DNA from: Flavobacterium fluvii
GTDB taxonomy: Bacteria > Bacteroidota > Bacteroidia > Flavobacteriales > Flavobacteriaceae
Reading direction: 5' to 3'
DNA: 64,000 nucleotides
NCBI RefSeq assembly: GCF_900129545.1
Contig: NZ_FQWB01000001.1
Coordinates: forward strand, 1,240,001-1,304,000
The notes below the pieces were generated by a model. It did not search any database. It worked only from the letters and a program-made list of their open reading frames with translations, and was not told the origin of the DNA. Of this stretch, positions 53,398-61,009 are shown piece by piece. The translations under genes and the position numbers were made by a program. Every line of letters starts with the position of its first letter. Within the stretch, counting starts at the first letter, position 1.

Positions 53398-53802
53398 ATG
53401 TTTGGAATAGGAGGAGGCGAATTAATTTTCATTTTGTTTGTTATTTTGATGCTTTTTGGCTCGGACAAAGTGCCGGAAATTGCCCGTACTATGGGAAAAG
53501 CGATGGCGCAATTGAAGAATGCCACAAACGACATTAAAAACGAAATTCAAAAAGGAGCTGAAGACAACGGTTTAGACCAAAAAACATTGAATAATTTTAC
53601 GGGTAATATTACTTCAGAAATCAATAGTGCCAAAGCCAATTTGCTTGGAGACACAAATCCATTGAGTGGAATTTCGGATGCCGTTTCAAATGAAATTGAC
53701 AAAACTAAAAGCAGTATATTAGACAACACAATTCCTCAAGTGGATAAAGTTGCAGGAGAAATAGAAGGCATTGTTGAAGGCCCAATAAAACGTAAAATGT
53801 AA
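53398..53802 (+). CDS. tatA: Twin-arginine translocase TatA/TatB-type subunit
   Basis: 134 residues. The N-terminal membrane helix (about 5-22: GGGELIFILFVILMLFGSDK) leads into the FG hinge (FGSDKVPEIARTMGKAMAQLK) and an amphipathic helix, the standard TatA/B fold. A long polar C-terminal tail (about 55-134) makes it longer than most TatA (about 60-90) and closer to TatB. Overlaps the next start by one base (TAATG). No TatC is in the window. Confidence 0.88.
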   Translation: MFGIGGGELIFILFVILMLFGSDKVPEIARTMGKAMAQLKNATNDIKNEIQKGAEDNGLDQKTLNNFTGNITSEINSAKANLLGDTNPLSGISDAVSNEIDKTKSSILDNTIPQVDKVAGEIEGIVEGPIKRKM

Positions 53803-54365
53803 TGTTGGATAAAATAGTGTCACTTGACCAAAAATTATTTGTTTACTTAAATAGTCTAGGTTCCGAAACTTATGATGGACTTTGGTTGATGATTACTAAA
53901 CAATACAATTGGATTCCGCTTTTTTTGTTCTTGTTGTATATTATTTACAAAAAAGTAGGAGGCAAACAAACTTTGTATTTGATTTTATTCGTGGCTATTT
54001 TGCTCGTTCTAACGGATCAAACAGCTAATTTATTCAAAAATGGATTTCAAAGGTTGCGACCTTGCAACAATCCAGAAATAAATTCATTTATAAGAATAGT
54101 ACAATCCAGATCGTCATTTGGGTTTTTCTCGGGTCACGCCTCAAGTTCAATGGGAGTTGCCACATTTTTATACCTTGTTTTCAAAAGAGATTTCAAATAC
54201 TTTTGGCTACTGTTTTTATGGCCATTAATCTTTGCATATAGCCGTATTTATTTGGGCTTGCATTATCCATTGGATATTATTTGTGGGTATTTGTGTGGAG
54301 GAATATTGGGCTTTTTGATGTTCAAATTCTATCAAATGGCCAAAAAGAGAAACTTCCCTATTTAA
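53802..54365 (+). CDS. PAP2 superfamily membrane phosphatase
   Basis: 187 residues with about five membrane helices. All three PAP2 motifs are present: KNGFQRLRPCNN (about 75-86), SGHASSSMG (about 107-115) and SRIYLGLHYPLDI (about 146-158). It would dephosphorylate lipid phosphates such as undecaprenyl or phosphatidic acid derivatives at the outer face of the inner membrane. Coupled to tatA by a TAATG overlap. Confidence 0.9.
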   Translation: MLDKIVSLDQKLFVYLNSLGSETYDGLWLMITKQYNWIPLFLFLLYIIYKKVGGKQTLYLILFVAILLVLTDQTANLFKNGFQRLRPCNNPEINSFIRIVQSRSSFGFFSGHASSSMGVATFLYLVFKRDFKYFWLLFLWPLIFAYSRIYLGLHYPLDIICGYLCGGILGFLMFKFYQMAKKRNFPI

Positions 54366-54397
54366 AACATTGAAAGGAACGGAGCATCTCAAGTAAT

Positions 54398-55039
54398 TTA
54401 CAAAACCCTGCTTACCGTCAATCCATCACGGATAGGCAACAAAACGGTTTCCACTCTCGGATCATTTTTCAATAAAAGATTGTATTCCAATAATATTTTG
54501 GTACTGATGTCTTTTGGATGCAAAGGTTCCAGAACTTTTCCGCTCCACAACACGTTATCCGAAAGAATAATGCCGCCTTTGTTCATTTTTGGAACAATCA
54601 ATTCAAAATAATTGATGTAATTTTCCTTGTCGGCATCGATAAAAACCAAATCAAATTTTAAATCCAATGTTGGAATAATGTCAATGGCTTCGCCGAGATG
54701 TTGTACAATTTGGTTTCCCCAAGGCGATTTGTCAAAATGTTTTCGCTGAAAATCCACCAATTCTTCTTTGATGTCAATGGTGTGAAGTGTTCCGTTTTCT
54801 TGCATTCCTTCACATAAACACAAAGCCGAATAGCCAGTATAGGTGCCAATTTCAAGAATATTCACGGGACGAATCAGTTTGGACAACATACTCAAAACGC
54901 GTCCTTGAAAATGTCCGCTTAACATTCGCGGCAACAAAACTTTCTGATAGGTTTCTTTGTTTAAAGCAGCCAACAATTCCGGCTCTTTTTCAGAATGTTG
55001 CTCGATATAATTTTCTAAATCTTGGGAAATAAAGTGCAT
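54398..55039 (-). CDS. SAM-dependent O-methyltransferase (caffeoyl-CoA OMT type)
   Basis: 213 residues from the ATG at 55037-55039 (the frame opens at 55090, but that stretch, MLVCTFDNLITLTKINK, overlaps the promoter). Seen: NILEIGTYTGYSALCLCEGM (about 60-79), HTIDIKEELVDFQRKHFD, FDLVFIDADKENYINYFELI (about 130-149; metal-binding Asp) and ILSDNVLWSGKVLEP. Members act on catechols and related phenols, or unknown substrates in bacteria. Candidate -7 box TAACTTTG at 55055-55062. Confidence 0.9.
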   Translation of the reverse strand: MHFISQDLENYIEQHSEKEPELLAALNKETYQKVLLPRMLSGHFQGRVLSMLSKLIRPVNILEIGTYTGYSALCLCEGMQENGTLHTIDIKEELVDFQRKHFDKSPWGNQIVQHLGEAIDIIPTLDLKFDLVFIDADKENYINYFELIVPKMNKGGIILSDNVLWSGKVLEPLHPKDISTKILLEYNLLLKNDPRVETVLLPIRDGLTVSRVL

Positions 55040-55054
55040 TTTATTAATTTTTGT

Positions 55055-55062
55055 CAAAGTTA
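55055..55062 (-). promoter_or_regulatory. -7 promoter box of the O-methyltransferase gene
   Basis: TAACTTTG on the minus strand, 16 bases upstream of the preferred start; a second candidate TACATTTG is at 55072-55079. Confidence 0.4.
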
Positions 55063-55127
55063 TCAAATTATCAAATGTACATACGAGCATTTATGCAAAT
55101 TGATGAAATAAATCAACAAATAGTCAT

Positions 55128-55135
55128 TAAATTTG
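55128..55135 (+). promoter_or_regulatory. -7 promoter box of rlmN, 4 bases from the ATG
   Basis: TAAATTTG, ending 5 bases before the A of ATG. Transcription would begin at or very near the start codon, giving a leaderless mRNA. Confidence 0.55.
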
Positions 55136-55139
55136 CACC

Positions 55140-56183
55140 ATGCAAATCGAGAAAAAAGACATACGAGCCTTATCAAAAGAACAATTACGGGATTTTTTTG
55201 TTGCCAATGGCGATAAATCCTTTCGTGGAAACCAAGTTTATGAATGGTTGTGGAGCAAAGGCGCCCACAGTTTTGATGATATGACCAATGTGGCGAAAGC
55301 TACTCGTACTATGCTCGAAAACAATTTTGTCATCAATCACATCAAAGTCGACACGATGCAGCGCAGTGAAGACGGAACGGTAAAAAATGCGGTTCGTTTG
55401 CACGATGGTTTGGTGGTGGAGAGTGTTTTGATTCCAACAAACACTAGAACAACAGCTTGTGTTTCAAGTCAAGTGGGTTGCAGCTTGGATTGTAATTTTT
55501 GTGCCACGGCACGATTGAAAAGGATGCGAAATCTGGAACCTGCCGAAATTTACGATCAGGTGATTGCCATCGATAAAGAGAGTCGTTTGTATTACAATCA
55601 TCCTTTGTCGAATATTGTTTTTATGGGAATGGGTGAGCCATTGATGAATTACAATAATGTGATGAAAGCCATCGAAATGATAACTTCAAACGAAGGTTTG
55701 GGAATGTCTCCAAAACGTATTACGGTTTCAACCTCTGGCGTTCCTAAAATGATTAAAAAATTGGCAGACGATGAGGTGAAATTTAAATTGGCTGTTTCGC
55801 TACATTCAGCAATAGATGAAATTCGATCCAAGATTATGCCTTTTAGTGAAAATTTTCCTTTGGCTGATTTAAGAGAATCATTGGAGTATTGGTACAGAAA
55901 AACAAAAAGCAAAGTTTCTTATGAATATGTGGTATGGAAAGGAATCAACGACAATAAAGCTTCTGTTGATGCTTTGGTTAAATTCTGCAAATATGTTCCT
56001 TGCAAAGTCAATTTAATTGAATACAATCCAATTGATGACGGCGAGTTTCAACAAGCTTCGGAAGAATCCATCAATGCCTACATAAAAGCACTGGAAGCTA
56101 CAGGAATTGTGGTAAAAGTGAGAAGAAGTCGCGGAAAAGATATTGATGCGGCTTGTGGTCAATTGGCTAATAAAGAAGCATAA
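55140..56183 (+). CDS. rlmN: 23S rRNA (adenine2503-C2)-methyltransferase (dual-specificity RlmN)
   Basis: Radical SAM enzyme that methylates A2503 of 23S rRNA and A37 of some tRNAs. 347 residues, normal length. N-terminal helical domain MQIEKKDIRALSKEQLRDFF and RGNQVYEWLWSKG; radical SAM cluster motif CSLDCNFCATARL (about 115-127; CxxxCxxC); GMGEPLMNYNNV; and the C-terminal resolving Cys in DIDAACGQLA (about 340). The ATG is preceded by an unusually close promoter (see findings). Terminator follows. Confidence 0.96.
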   Translation: MQIEKKDIRALSKEQLRDFFVANGDKSFRGNQVYEWLWSKGAHSFDDMTNVAKATRTMLENNFVINHIKVDTMQRSEDGTVKNAVRLHDGLVVESVLIPTNTRTTACVSSQVGCSLDCNFCATARLKRMRNLEPAEIYDQVIAIDKESRLYYNHPLSNIVFMGMGEPLMNYNNVMKAIEMITSNEGLGMSPKRITVSTSGVPKMIKKLADDEVKFKLAVSLHSAIDEIRSKIMPFSENFPLADLRESLEYWYRKTKSKVSYEYVVWKGINDNKASVDALVKFCKYVPCKVNLIEYNPIDDGEFQQASEESINAYIKALEATGIVVKVRRSRGKDIDAACGQLANKEA

Positions 56184-56213
56184 AAAAAGAGTTCAATTTG
56201 AACTCTTTTTTTA
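56182..56213 (+). terminator. Terminator after rlmN
   Basis: AAAGAGTTC and GAACTCTTT around AATTT, followed by T7; begins within the last base of the stop codon and may also serve the converging gene at 56232. Confidence 0.85.
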
Positions 56214-56231
56214 TGCAATAAATAATATAAA

Positions 56232-57122
56232 TTAATCTTTCAAGATAATTTGAAAGGCAATTCCACCGTCTACGGCTAACATTGCCAAGTTGTCGCAGTC
56301 GCCGGTTCCGTAATCAATGGTGACATAATGCGAATTTTTCGAAAGTTTTAGCACTCCTGAAACAGGGAAAGGTCTAGGATTTGCTTGTAAGCCACAGGCT
56401 GTTTTATTTATTAATGGTGTGCTTTCAGCAATTGATGAAGAATAAACATTGCCGATTGAGCTTGTTGTGGTAAAAGTTCCCCAAGTAGAAAACACATCGT
56501 CAGTTGGGCTTGTTCGGGTCGAAAATCCAGCGGTCATTTCTCTAAAACGCTCTCCGTTACGGGTATAAACACCGTCTTTTGTGGTTAGTTTCATGTTGGC
56601 CATGGTAAATGTGGTTTTTGGATGCAGGGTAGTTGAAGCTCCAAGCATTTCTCTTTTCCAAGTAGATGTCCCTTCAAGTTTGTTGTCATTAATATAGAAA
56701 TTATTGTAGGTTACGGTCATGGTTTTAGGGAATGTTGTGCTGATTGTTCGAGTTAGAATAATTTGTCCTCTCAAATTATGTCCTCTAAATAAACATGAAG
56801 TAGTAGCCGTTCCAAAAGTAATAGTGATAACTCTTACGGTTGGAGTAGAACCCAGATCACTAATGGTAGCGCAGTCAGGGGTTAGTCGATAATAGGTTCC
56901 AGATACCCTGCCATTGGTAGAACCTTCAGTCAATTCATATTGGTCATCGGCAATTACCGATACGTCATCAATGGCATTGTCCATTGTTTGTGTTGCGGTA
57001 ACTTCATTTAGAGTAAGGGTATTGTCTGTTGAGGCAGGAGCAGGAGTTGAATCTGAATTACAACTTGTAAAAACAAGAATGCTCAAAAAAAACATGCCAA
57101 TTAGTAAAAATTTAGTTTTCAT
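56232..57122 (-). CDS. Hypothetical lipoprotein
   Basis: 296 residues. A lipoprotein signal ends in VFTSC (Cys about 21), then a short Thr/Ala/Pro-rich linker. The mature region is mostly beta-strand (TVRVITITFG, TCLFRGHNLRGQIILTRT, MTVTYNNFYINDNKLEGTSTW, RPFPVSGVLKLSKNSHYVTI). A CDNLA/GTGDCD segment near the end has a Cys, as does a TPDCAT segment earlier. I recognise no catalytic motif. The 335-base gap after it (57123-57457) shows no gene, only AT-rich promoter-like sequence. Confidence 0.8.
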   Translation of the reverse strand: MKTKFLLIGMFFLSILVFTSCNSDSTPAPASTDNTLTLNEVTATQTMDNAIDDVSVIADDQYELTEGSTNGRVSGTYYRLTPDCATISDLGSTPTVRVITITFGTATTSCLFRGHNLRGQIILTRTISTTFPKTMTVTYNNFYINDNKLEGTSTWKREMLGASTTLHPKTTFTMANMKLTTKDGVYTRNGERFREMTAGFSTRTSPTDDVFSTWGTFTTTSSIGNVYSSSIAESTPLINKTACGLQANPRPFPVSGVLKLSKNSHYVTIDYGTGDCDNLAMLAVDGGIAFQIILKD

Positions 57123-57442
57123 AATAATTGTTTTTTTAGGTTTAATTGTTTGGTATGTAGGTTAATAATAGATTAAAGTGGATGATAAAGTTATTTTAAA
57201 AAAATGAGATAAAGAGAATGCTTTGTTTAAAATCGATGAACGACACTTTTGGGATTCACATAATTTGCATATATGATTTAACCTTTAAATGTTGTTTTTA
57301 GTATAATAATGCCATAATTTTTTTGGAATGTTGTTTAATGGATGATGAATCAGAATAGAAATTTAGGGTAATTTAAAGTTAAATAATGGTAAAAAACACT
57401 TCCACTTCGCAAAATAGTTGCCGTTTTTTTATTCGAAAATAG

Positions 57443-57450
57443 TATATTTG
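57443..57450 (+). promoter_or_regulatory. -7 promoter box of the polyprenyl synthetase gene
   Basis: TATATTTG, 7 bases before the ATG; the leader would be at most a few bases. Confidence 0.45.
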
Positions 57451-57457
57451 GACTCTA

Positions 57458-58435
57458 ATGAATATTACTTCTCAAATAAAGCAGCCTATTTTTAACGAGA
57501 TGGAACTTTTCGAAAAAAAGTTCTATGAATCGATGACTTCAAAAGTGGCTTTGCTGAATAGAATCACTTATTATATAGTCAATCGGAAAGGAAAACAAAT
57601 GCGTCCCATGTTTGTTTTTTTGACTGCCAAAATGGTTTCTGCGGGAATTGTAAACGAAAGAACCTATCGTGGTGCTTGTGTCATAGAACTGATTCATACC
57701 GCCACTTTGGTACATGACGACGTGGTCGATGACAGTAATCGACGAAGAGGTTTTTTCTCCATCAATGCACTTTGGAAAAACAAAATCGCTGTGCTAGTTG
57801 GTGATTATTTGCTGTCCAAAGGATTGTTGCTTTCTATCGACAACGGTGATTTTGATTTGCTGAGAATTATTTCGGTAGCCGTTCGCGAAATGAGTGAAGG
57901 CGAGTTATTGCAAATCGAAAAAGCCAGAAGGCTCGATATTACCGAAGAAGTTTATTATGAAATTATCCGAAAAAAAACCGCCACTTTAATTGCCGCTTGT
58001 TGCGCTTTGGGTGCAAAATCGGTTCTTGAAGATGAAGTCCAGGTGGAGAATATGCGAAAATTTGGCGAACTCATAGGGATGGCTTTTCAAATCAAGGACG
58101 ATTTATTTGATTATACAGAGGATGCCATTGGTAAGCCCACAGGAATCGACATCAAGGAACAAAAAATGACTTTGCCGCTTATCCACGTTTTGAATAATTG
58201 TACTTTCAAAGAAAAATCTTGGCTCATCAATTCCATCAAGAACCATAATAAAGACAAGAAACGAGTAAAAGAAGTGATCAACTTCGTGAAAGATCATAAC
58301 GGCTTGCTGTATGCCGAACAGAAAATGGCAGAATTCCAGCAAGAAGCACTCCTTCTTTTAGATAATTATCCCCAATCAGAGTTTAAAGATGCCTTGATTT
58401 TGATGGTAAATTATGTCATTGAAAGAAAAAAATAA
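57458..58435 (+). CDS. ispB: Polyprenyl (octaprenyl-type) diphosphate synthase
   Basis: Trans-isoprenyl diphosphate synthase that builds the side chain of menaquinone. 325 residues. Seen: RKGKQMRPMFVFLTAKMV (about 46-63), first Asp-rich motif LIHTATLVHDDVVDDSNRRRG (about 75-95) and second QIKDDLFDYTED (about 214-225), with KPTGIDIKEQKMTLPLI after it. Chain length is not certain; no large residue sits just before the first Asp motif to block long products. Monocistronic. Confidence 0.92.
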   Translation: MNITSQIKQPIFNEMELFEKKFYESMTSKVALLNRITYYIVNRKGKQMRPMFVFLTAKMVSAGIVNERTYRGACVIELIHTATLVHDDVVDDSNRRRGFFSINALWKNKIAVLVGDYLLSKGLLLSIDNGDFDLLRIISVAVREMSEGELLQIEKARRLDITEEVYYEIIRKKTATLIAACCALGAKSVLEDEVQVENMRKFGELIGMAFQIKDDLFDYTEDAIGKPTGIDIKEQKMTLPLIHVLNNCTFKEKSWLINSIKNHNKDKKRVKEVINFVKDHNGLLYAEQKMAEFQQEALLLLDNYPQSEFKDALILMVNYVIERKK

Positions 58436-58572
58436 TTTTTTTAAATAAAAAACATCTCCTAAAGCCTTAATTTTATTAAGGTTTTTATTTTTTAGTTTAA
58501 AAATGTAATTACCAATGCAACCTTTTTGCAACTGGATTCGTCTTACTTATAGAAACACTTTATAAAAAGAAT

Positions 58573-59133
58573 TTGAAAGTACTTTACTTAAATCAAGAAG
58601 AAAATGAAATCATCCGTTTGGCTATCGAGAGCAATCGATCGGCCCAACAAGAGATTTACGTCAAATTTTCTTCGAAAATGTTAAGTGTTTGCAGACAATA
58701 CATAAAGGACATTCATCAAGCTGAAGACATCATGATAACGGCTTTTATGAAAGTGTTCACCAATTTGAAAAATTTCGAAAAAAAGGGAAGTTTTGAAGGT
58801 TGGATTAGACGAATAATGATCAATGAATGCATTTCGCATATCAGGGTTCAAAAGAAAGTGAGTTTTATTGAGGACGAAAATTATTCCGAGGATAGTTTCA
58901 ACAATATTGAAAGTCAAATTTCGATAGAAGATATTCAGTCTTTGATTGACGGTTTACCCGATGGATATAAAATTATTTTCAATTTGTATGCGATAGAAGG
59001 ATATAAGCACCAAGAAATTGCGAGTATGTTGGGAATTAACGAAGGAACGTCAAAATCGCAATTGTCTCACGCCAGGAAAACATTGAAAGAGCAAATAATA
59101 AAGCTAAAAAATTACAGTAATGGAACAGCATAA
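58573..59133 (+). CDS. ECF-type RNA polymerase sigma-70 factor
   Basis: 186 residues: sigma region 2 (about 24-90: YVKFSSKMLSVCRQYIKDIH, AEDIMITAFMKVFTNLKNFE) and region 4 (about 120-175: LPDGYKIIFNLYAIEGYKHQ, EIASMLGINEGTSKSQLSHA). The start is TTG at 58573, since the conserved KVLYLNQEE start lies there and the next ATG would cut into region 2. The next two genes form an operon with it, and its stop overlaps the following start by 14 bases. Confidence 0.92.
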   Translation: MKVLYLNQEENEIIRLAIESNRSAQQEIYVKFSSKMLSVCRQYIKDIHQAEDIMITAFMKVFTNLKNFEKKGSFEGWIRRIMINECISHIRVQKKVSFIEDENYSEDSFNNIESQISIEDIQSLIDGLPDGYKIIFNLYAIEGYKHQEIASMLGINEGTSKSQLSHARKTLKEQIIKLKNYSNGTA

Positions 59134-59797
59134 AATAGAAAAACAATTCAGGGAACAATTGAATTCTCGCGAAATCAAGCCTTCAGAAATGGCTTGGGCG
59201 AAGCTGGATGGCATGCTTTCAGAAGCGGAAAAACCAAAAGTTAAATTCCCTTGGTTATACATTGCGGCAAGTTTTGTTGGGTTTGTATTGATTGCGACGT
59301 TTTATTTCGCCCAAAAAGAAGATAGAATCGACAACCAGAAAAATGGAGTGGTAATCCAGAATCCAGTTGCTCCTAAAACGGATGCAATACCTTTGGAGAA
59401 GGTCGATTTTAAAATAGAGGAAAAGGGTTCAGTAGTTGATGTTTCCCAACAATCGGCTGCAAAAAAGGATAAATCTTCCCTGCCAGAAAAACATTCATTA
59501 AGCGGTAAAAACAATTTAAATCAAAGTCAAGTAGCAGAGCTTACAATCTCCGGTCAAAAAAATGACCCGTTTGCTTCTTCGGACATAAATGACAAGTCGA
59601 TTGATGAAATACTTGCCGCAGTCAAGACAACATCAAAACCCACAAGTTCAAAAACGACAGTAAAAGTAAATTCCAATGCATTGCTTTCGCAAGTGGATGG
59701 AGAATTGGAACTTTCATTTCGAGAAAAAGTAATTGATAAAGTAAACGAGAATTACCAAGTAGTCAAGGAGGCTTTGGCTAGCCGCAATCAAGAATAA
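59120..59797 (+). CDS. Anti-sigma-factor-like single-pass membrane protein
   Basis: 225 residues. A short cytosolic part (about 1-35: EQHKIEKQFREQLNSREIKP) is followed by one membrane segment (about 40-58: FPWLYIAASFVGFVLIATFY) and a long periplasmic Ser/Lys-rich region. The place and topology, just after an ECF sigma gene with 14-base overlap, suggest an anti-sigma factor. A clear zinc-binding anti-sigma motif (HxxxCxxC) is absent, so the call rests on context. C-terminal QVDGELELSFREKVIDKVNE is helical. Confidence 0.7.
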   Translation: MEQHKIEKQFREQLNSREIKPSEMAWAKLDGMLSEAEKPKVKFPWLYIAASFVGFVLIATFYFAQKEDRIDNQKNGVVIQNPVAPKTDAIPLEKVDFKIEEKGSVVDVSQQSAAKKDKSSLPEKHSLSGKNNLNQSQVAELTISGQKNDPFASSDINDKSIDEILAAVKTTSKPTSSKTTVKVNSNALLSQVDGELELSFREKVIDKVNENYQVVKEALASRNQE

Positions 59798-59826
59798 ATC
59801 ATTAATCACCATTTAAATAATCTATC

Positions 59827-60891
59827 ATGAGAAATTTTACAATTTACTTAGTGCTATTGCTATGTCTTTTTGCAAGCAAAATGTTGGCGCAAGGCCCGAG
59901 CCAAAAAGGCGAACAGACAGAGCAAAGCTTTGAAAAACAGGCAAAAAACATTGCTTCAAATATTGAAAACATAACAAAAGAAGAGAAGTCAGAATTAAAA
60001 AAAGAAGTGGATGCCGTAAATGATCAATTGGCAAACGGTACAATAACCAAAGAAGAAGCAGAAAGTAAAAAAAACACTTTGGCACAAGCCAGAGCCATCA
60101 ATATTGAGGCAAGAGTTGCCAAAGAGCAAGAAAAACTTGAAGCTTTGGTTCAGAAAAAAGTTGACGGACAAATCACGGTAGTGGATTCAACAGGAAGAAA
60201 GACATTCGTTATACCGGCAATGAAAGTAATAAATAGCAAAAACAAAAAAGAAAAAAGAACTACTTCGCAATTTGTTCTCGCTTTCGGAGCCAATAATTTG
60301 GTAACAGATGGAGCAGTCGCCAATTCCGATTTCTATTATTGGCAATCTCATTTCTTCGAATGGGGATTTACATACAACACGAGAATATTCAAAAATGATA
60401 ATTTATTGCATTTGAAGTATGGATTTTCAGTAATGTACAACAACATTTGTCCAACGGATAACCGATACTTTGTACCTGATGGTAACAACCAAACAAATCT
60501 TGAGGTCTTCCCTTATGAATTAGACGATTCTAGGTTTAAAAATGTTTATTTGGTTGCTCCTGTACATTTAGAGTTTGATTTCTCGGGGAATAAGTCAAAA
60601 AATGGTAAACCCGGTTTTTCAACACACAAAGGAGTTCGTTTCGGAATAGGCGGGTATAGCGGGTTTAGAATAAAATCAAAGCAAAAACTGTATTACAATA
60701 TTGGCGATGATAAAATAAGGATAAAAACTAAAGGGGATTTTAATGCCAATGATTTTATTTATGGCGTGAGTACTTACCTTGGTTATAGAGAAACCAGTTT
60801 GTATTTGAAATACGATTTAAATCCATTATTTGAGAATAATACTGTAGATCAAAACAACATTTCACTTGGAGTACGCTTCGATTTTAATTAA
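59827..60891 (+). CDS. Outer-membrane beta-barrel protein with N-terminal coiled coil
   Basis: 354 residues: signal peptide (1-21, ending SKMLAQ), a charged coiled-coil-type region (about 30-110: EQSFEKQAKNIASNIENITK, RVAKEQEKLEALVQKKVDGQ), then from about 145 a series of alternating strands (FVLAFGANNLVTDGAV, GFSVMYNNICP, YLVAPVHLEFDFSGNK, GVRFGIGGYSGFRI) ending in SLGVRFDFN, consistent with a barrel of 8-10 strands. It is the third gene after the ECF sigma and anti-sigma-like genes, so it may be the target or sensor of that pathway. Confidence 0.8.
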   Translation: MRNFTIYLVLLLCLFASKMLAQGPSQKGEQTEQSFEKQAKNIASNIENITKEEKSELKKEVDAVNDQLANGTITKEEAESKKNTLAQARAINIEARVAKEQEKLEALVQKKVDGQITVVDSTGRKTFVIPAMKVINSKNKKEKRTTSQFVLAFGANNLVTDGAVANSDFYYWQSHFFEWGFTYNTRIFKNDNLLHLKYGFSVMYNNICPTDNRYFVPDGNNQTNLEVFPYELDDSRFKNVYLVAPVHLEFDFSGNKSKNGKPGFSTHKGVRFGIGGYSGFRIKSKQKLYYNIGDDKIRIKTKGDFNANDFIYGVSTYLGYRETSLYLKYDLNPLFENNTVDQNNISLGVRFDFN

Positions 60892-60973
60892 ATATTTTGA
60901 GTTAGTTTTATACGGCAAGAAGTGTTTCAGCAATGAAGCACTTTTTCATTTTAATAATCCAAAATTAACTTTG

Positions 60974-60981
60974 TATCTTTG
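60974..60981 (+). promoter_or_regulatory. -7 promoter box of dnaG
   Basis: TATCTTTG, 28 bases before the chosen TTG start. Confidence 0.5.
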
Positions 60982-61009
60982 AACTTTTCCAACTTCAACC
61001 AAGAACAAA

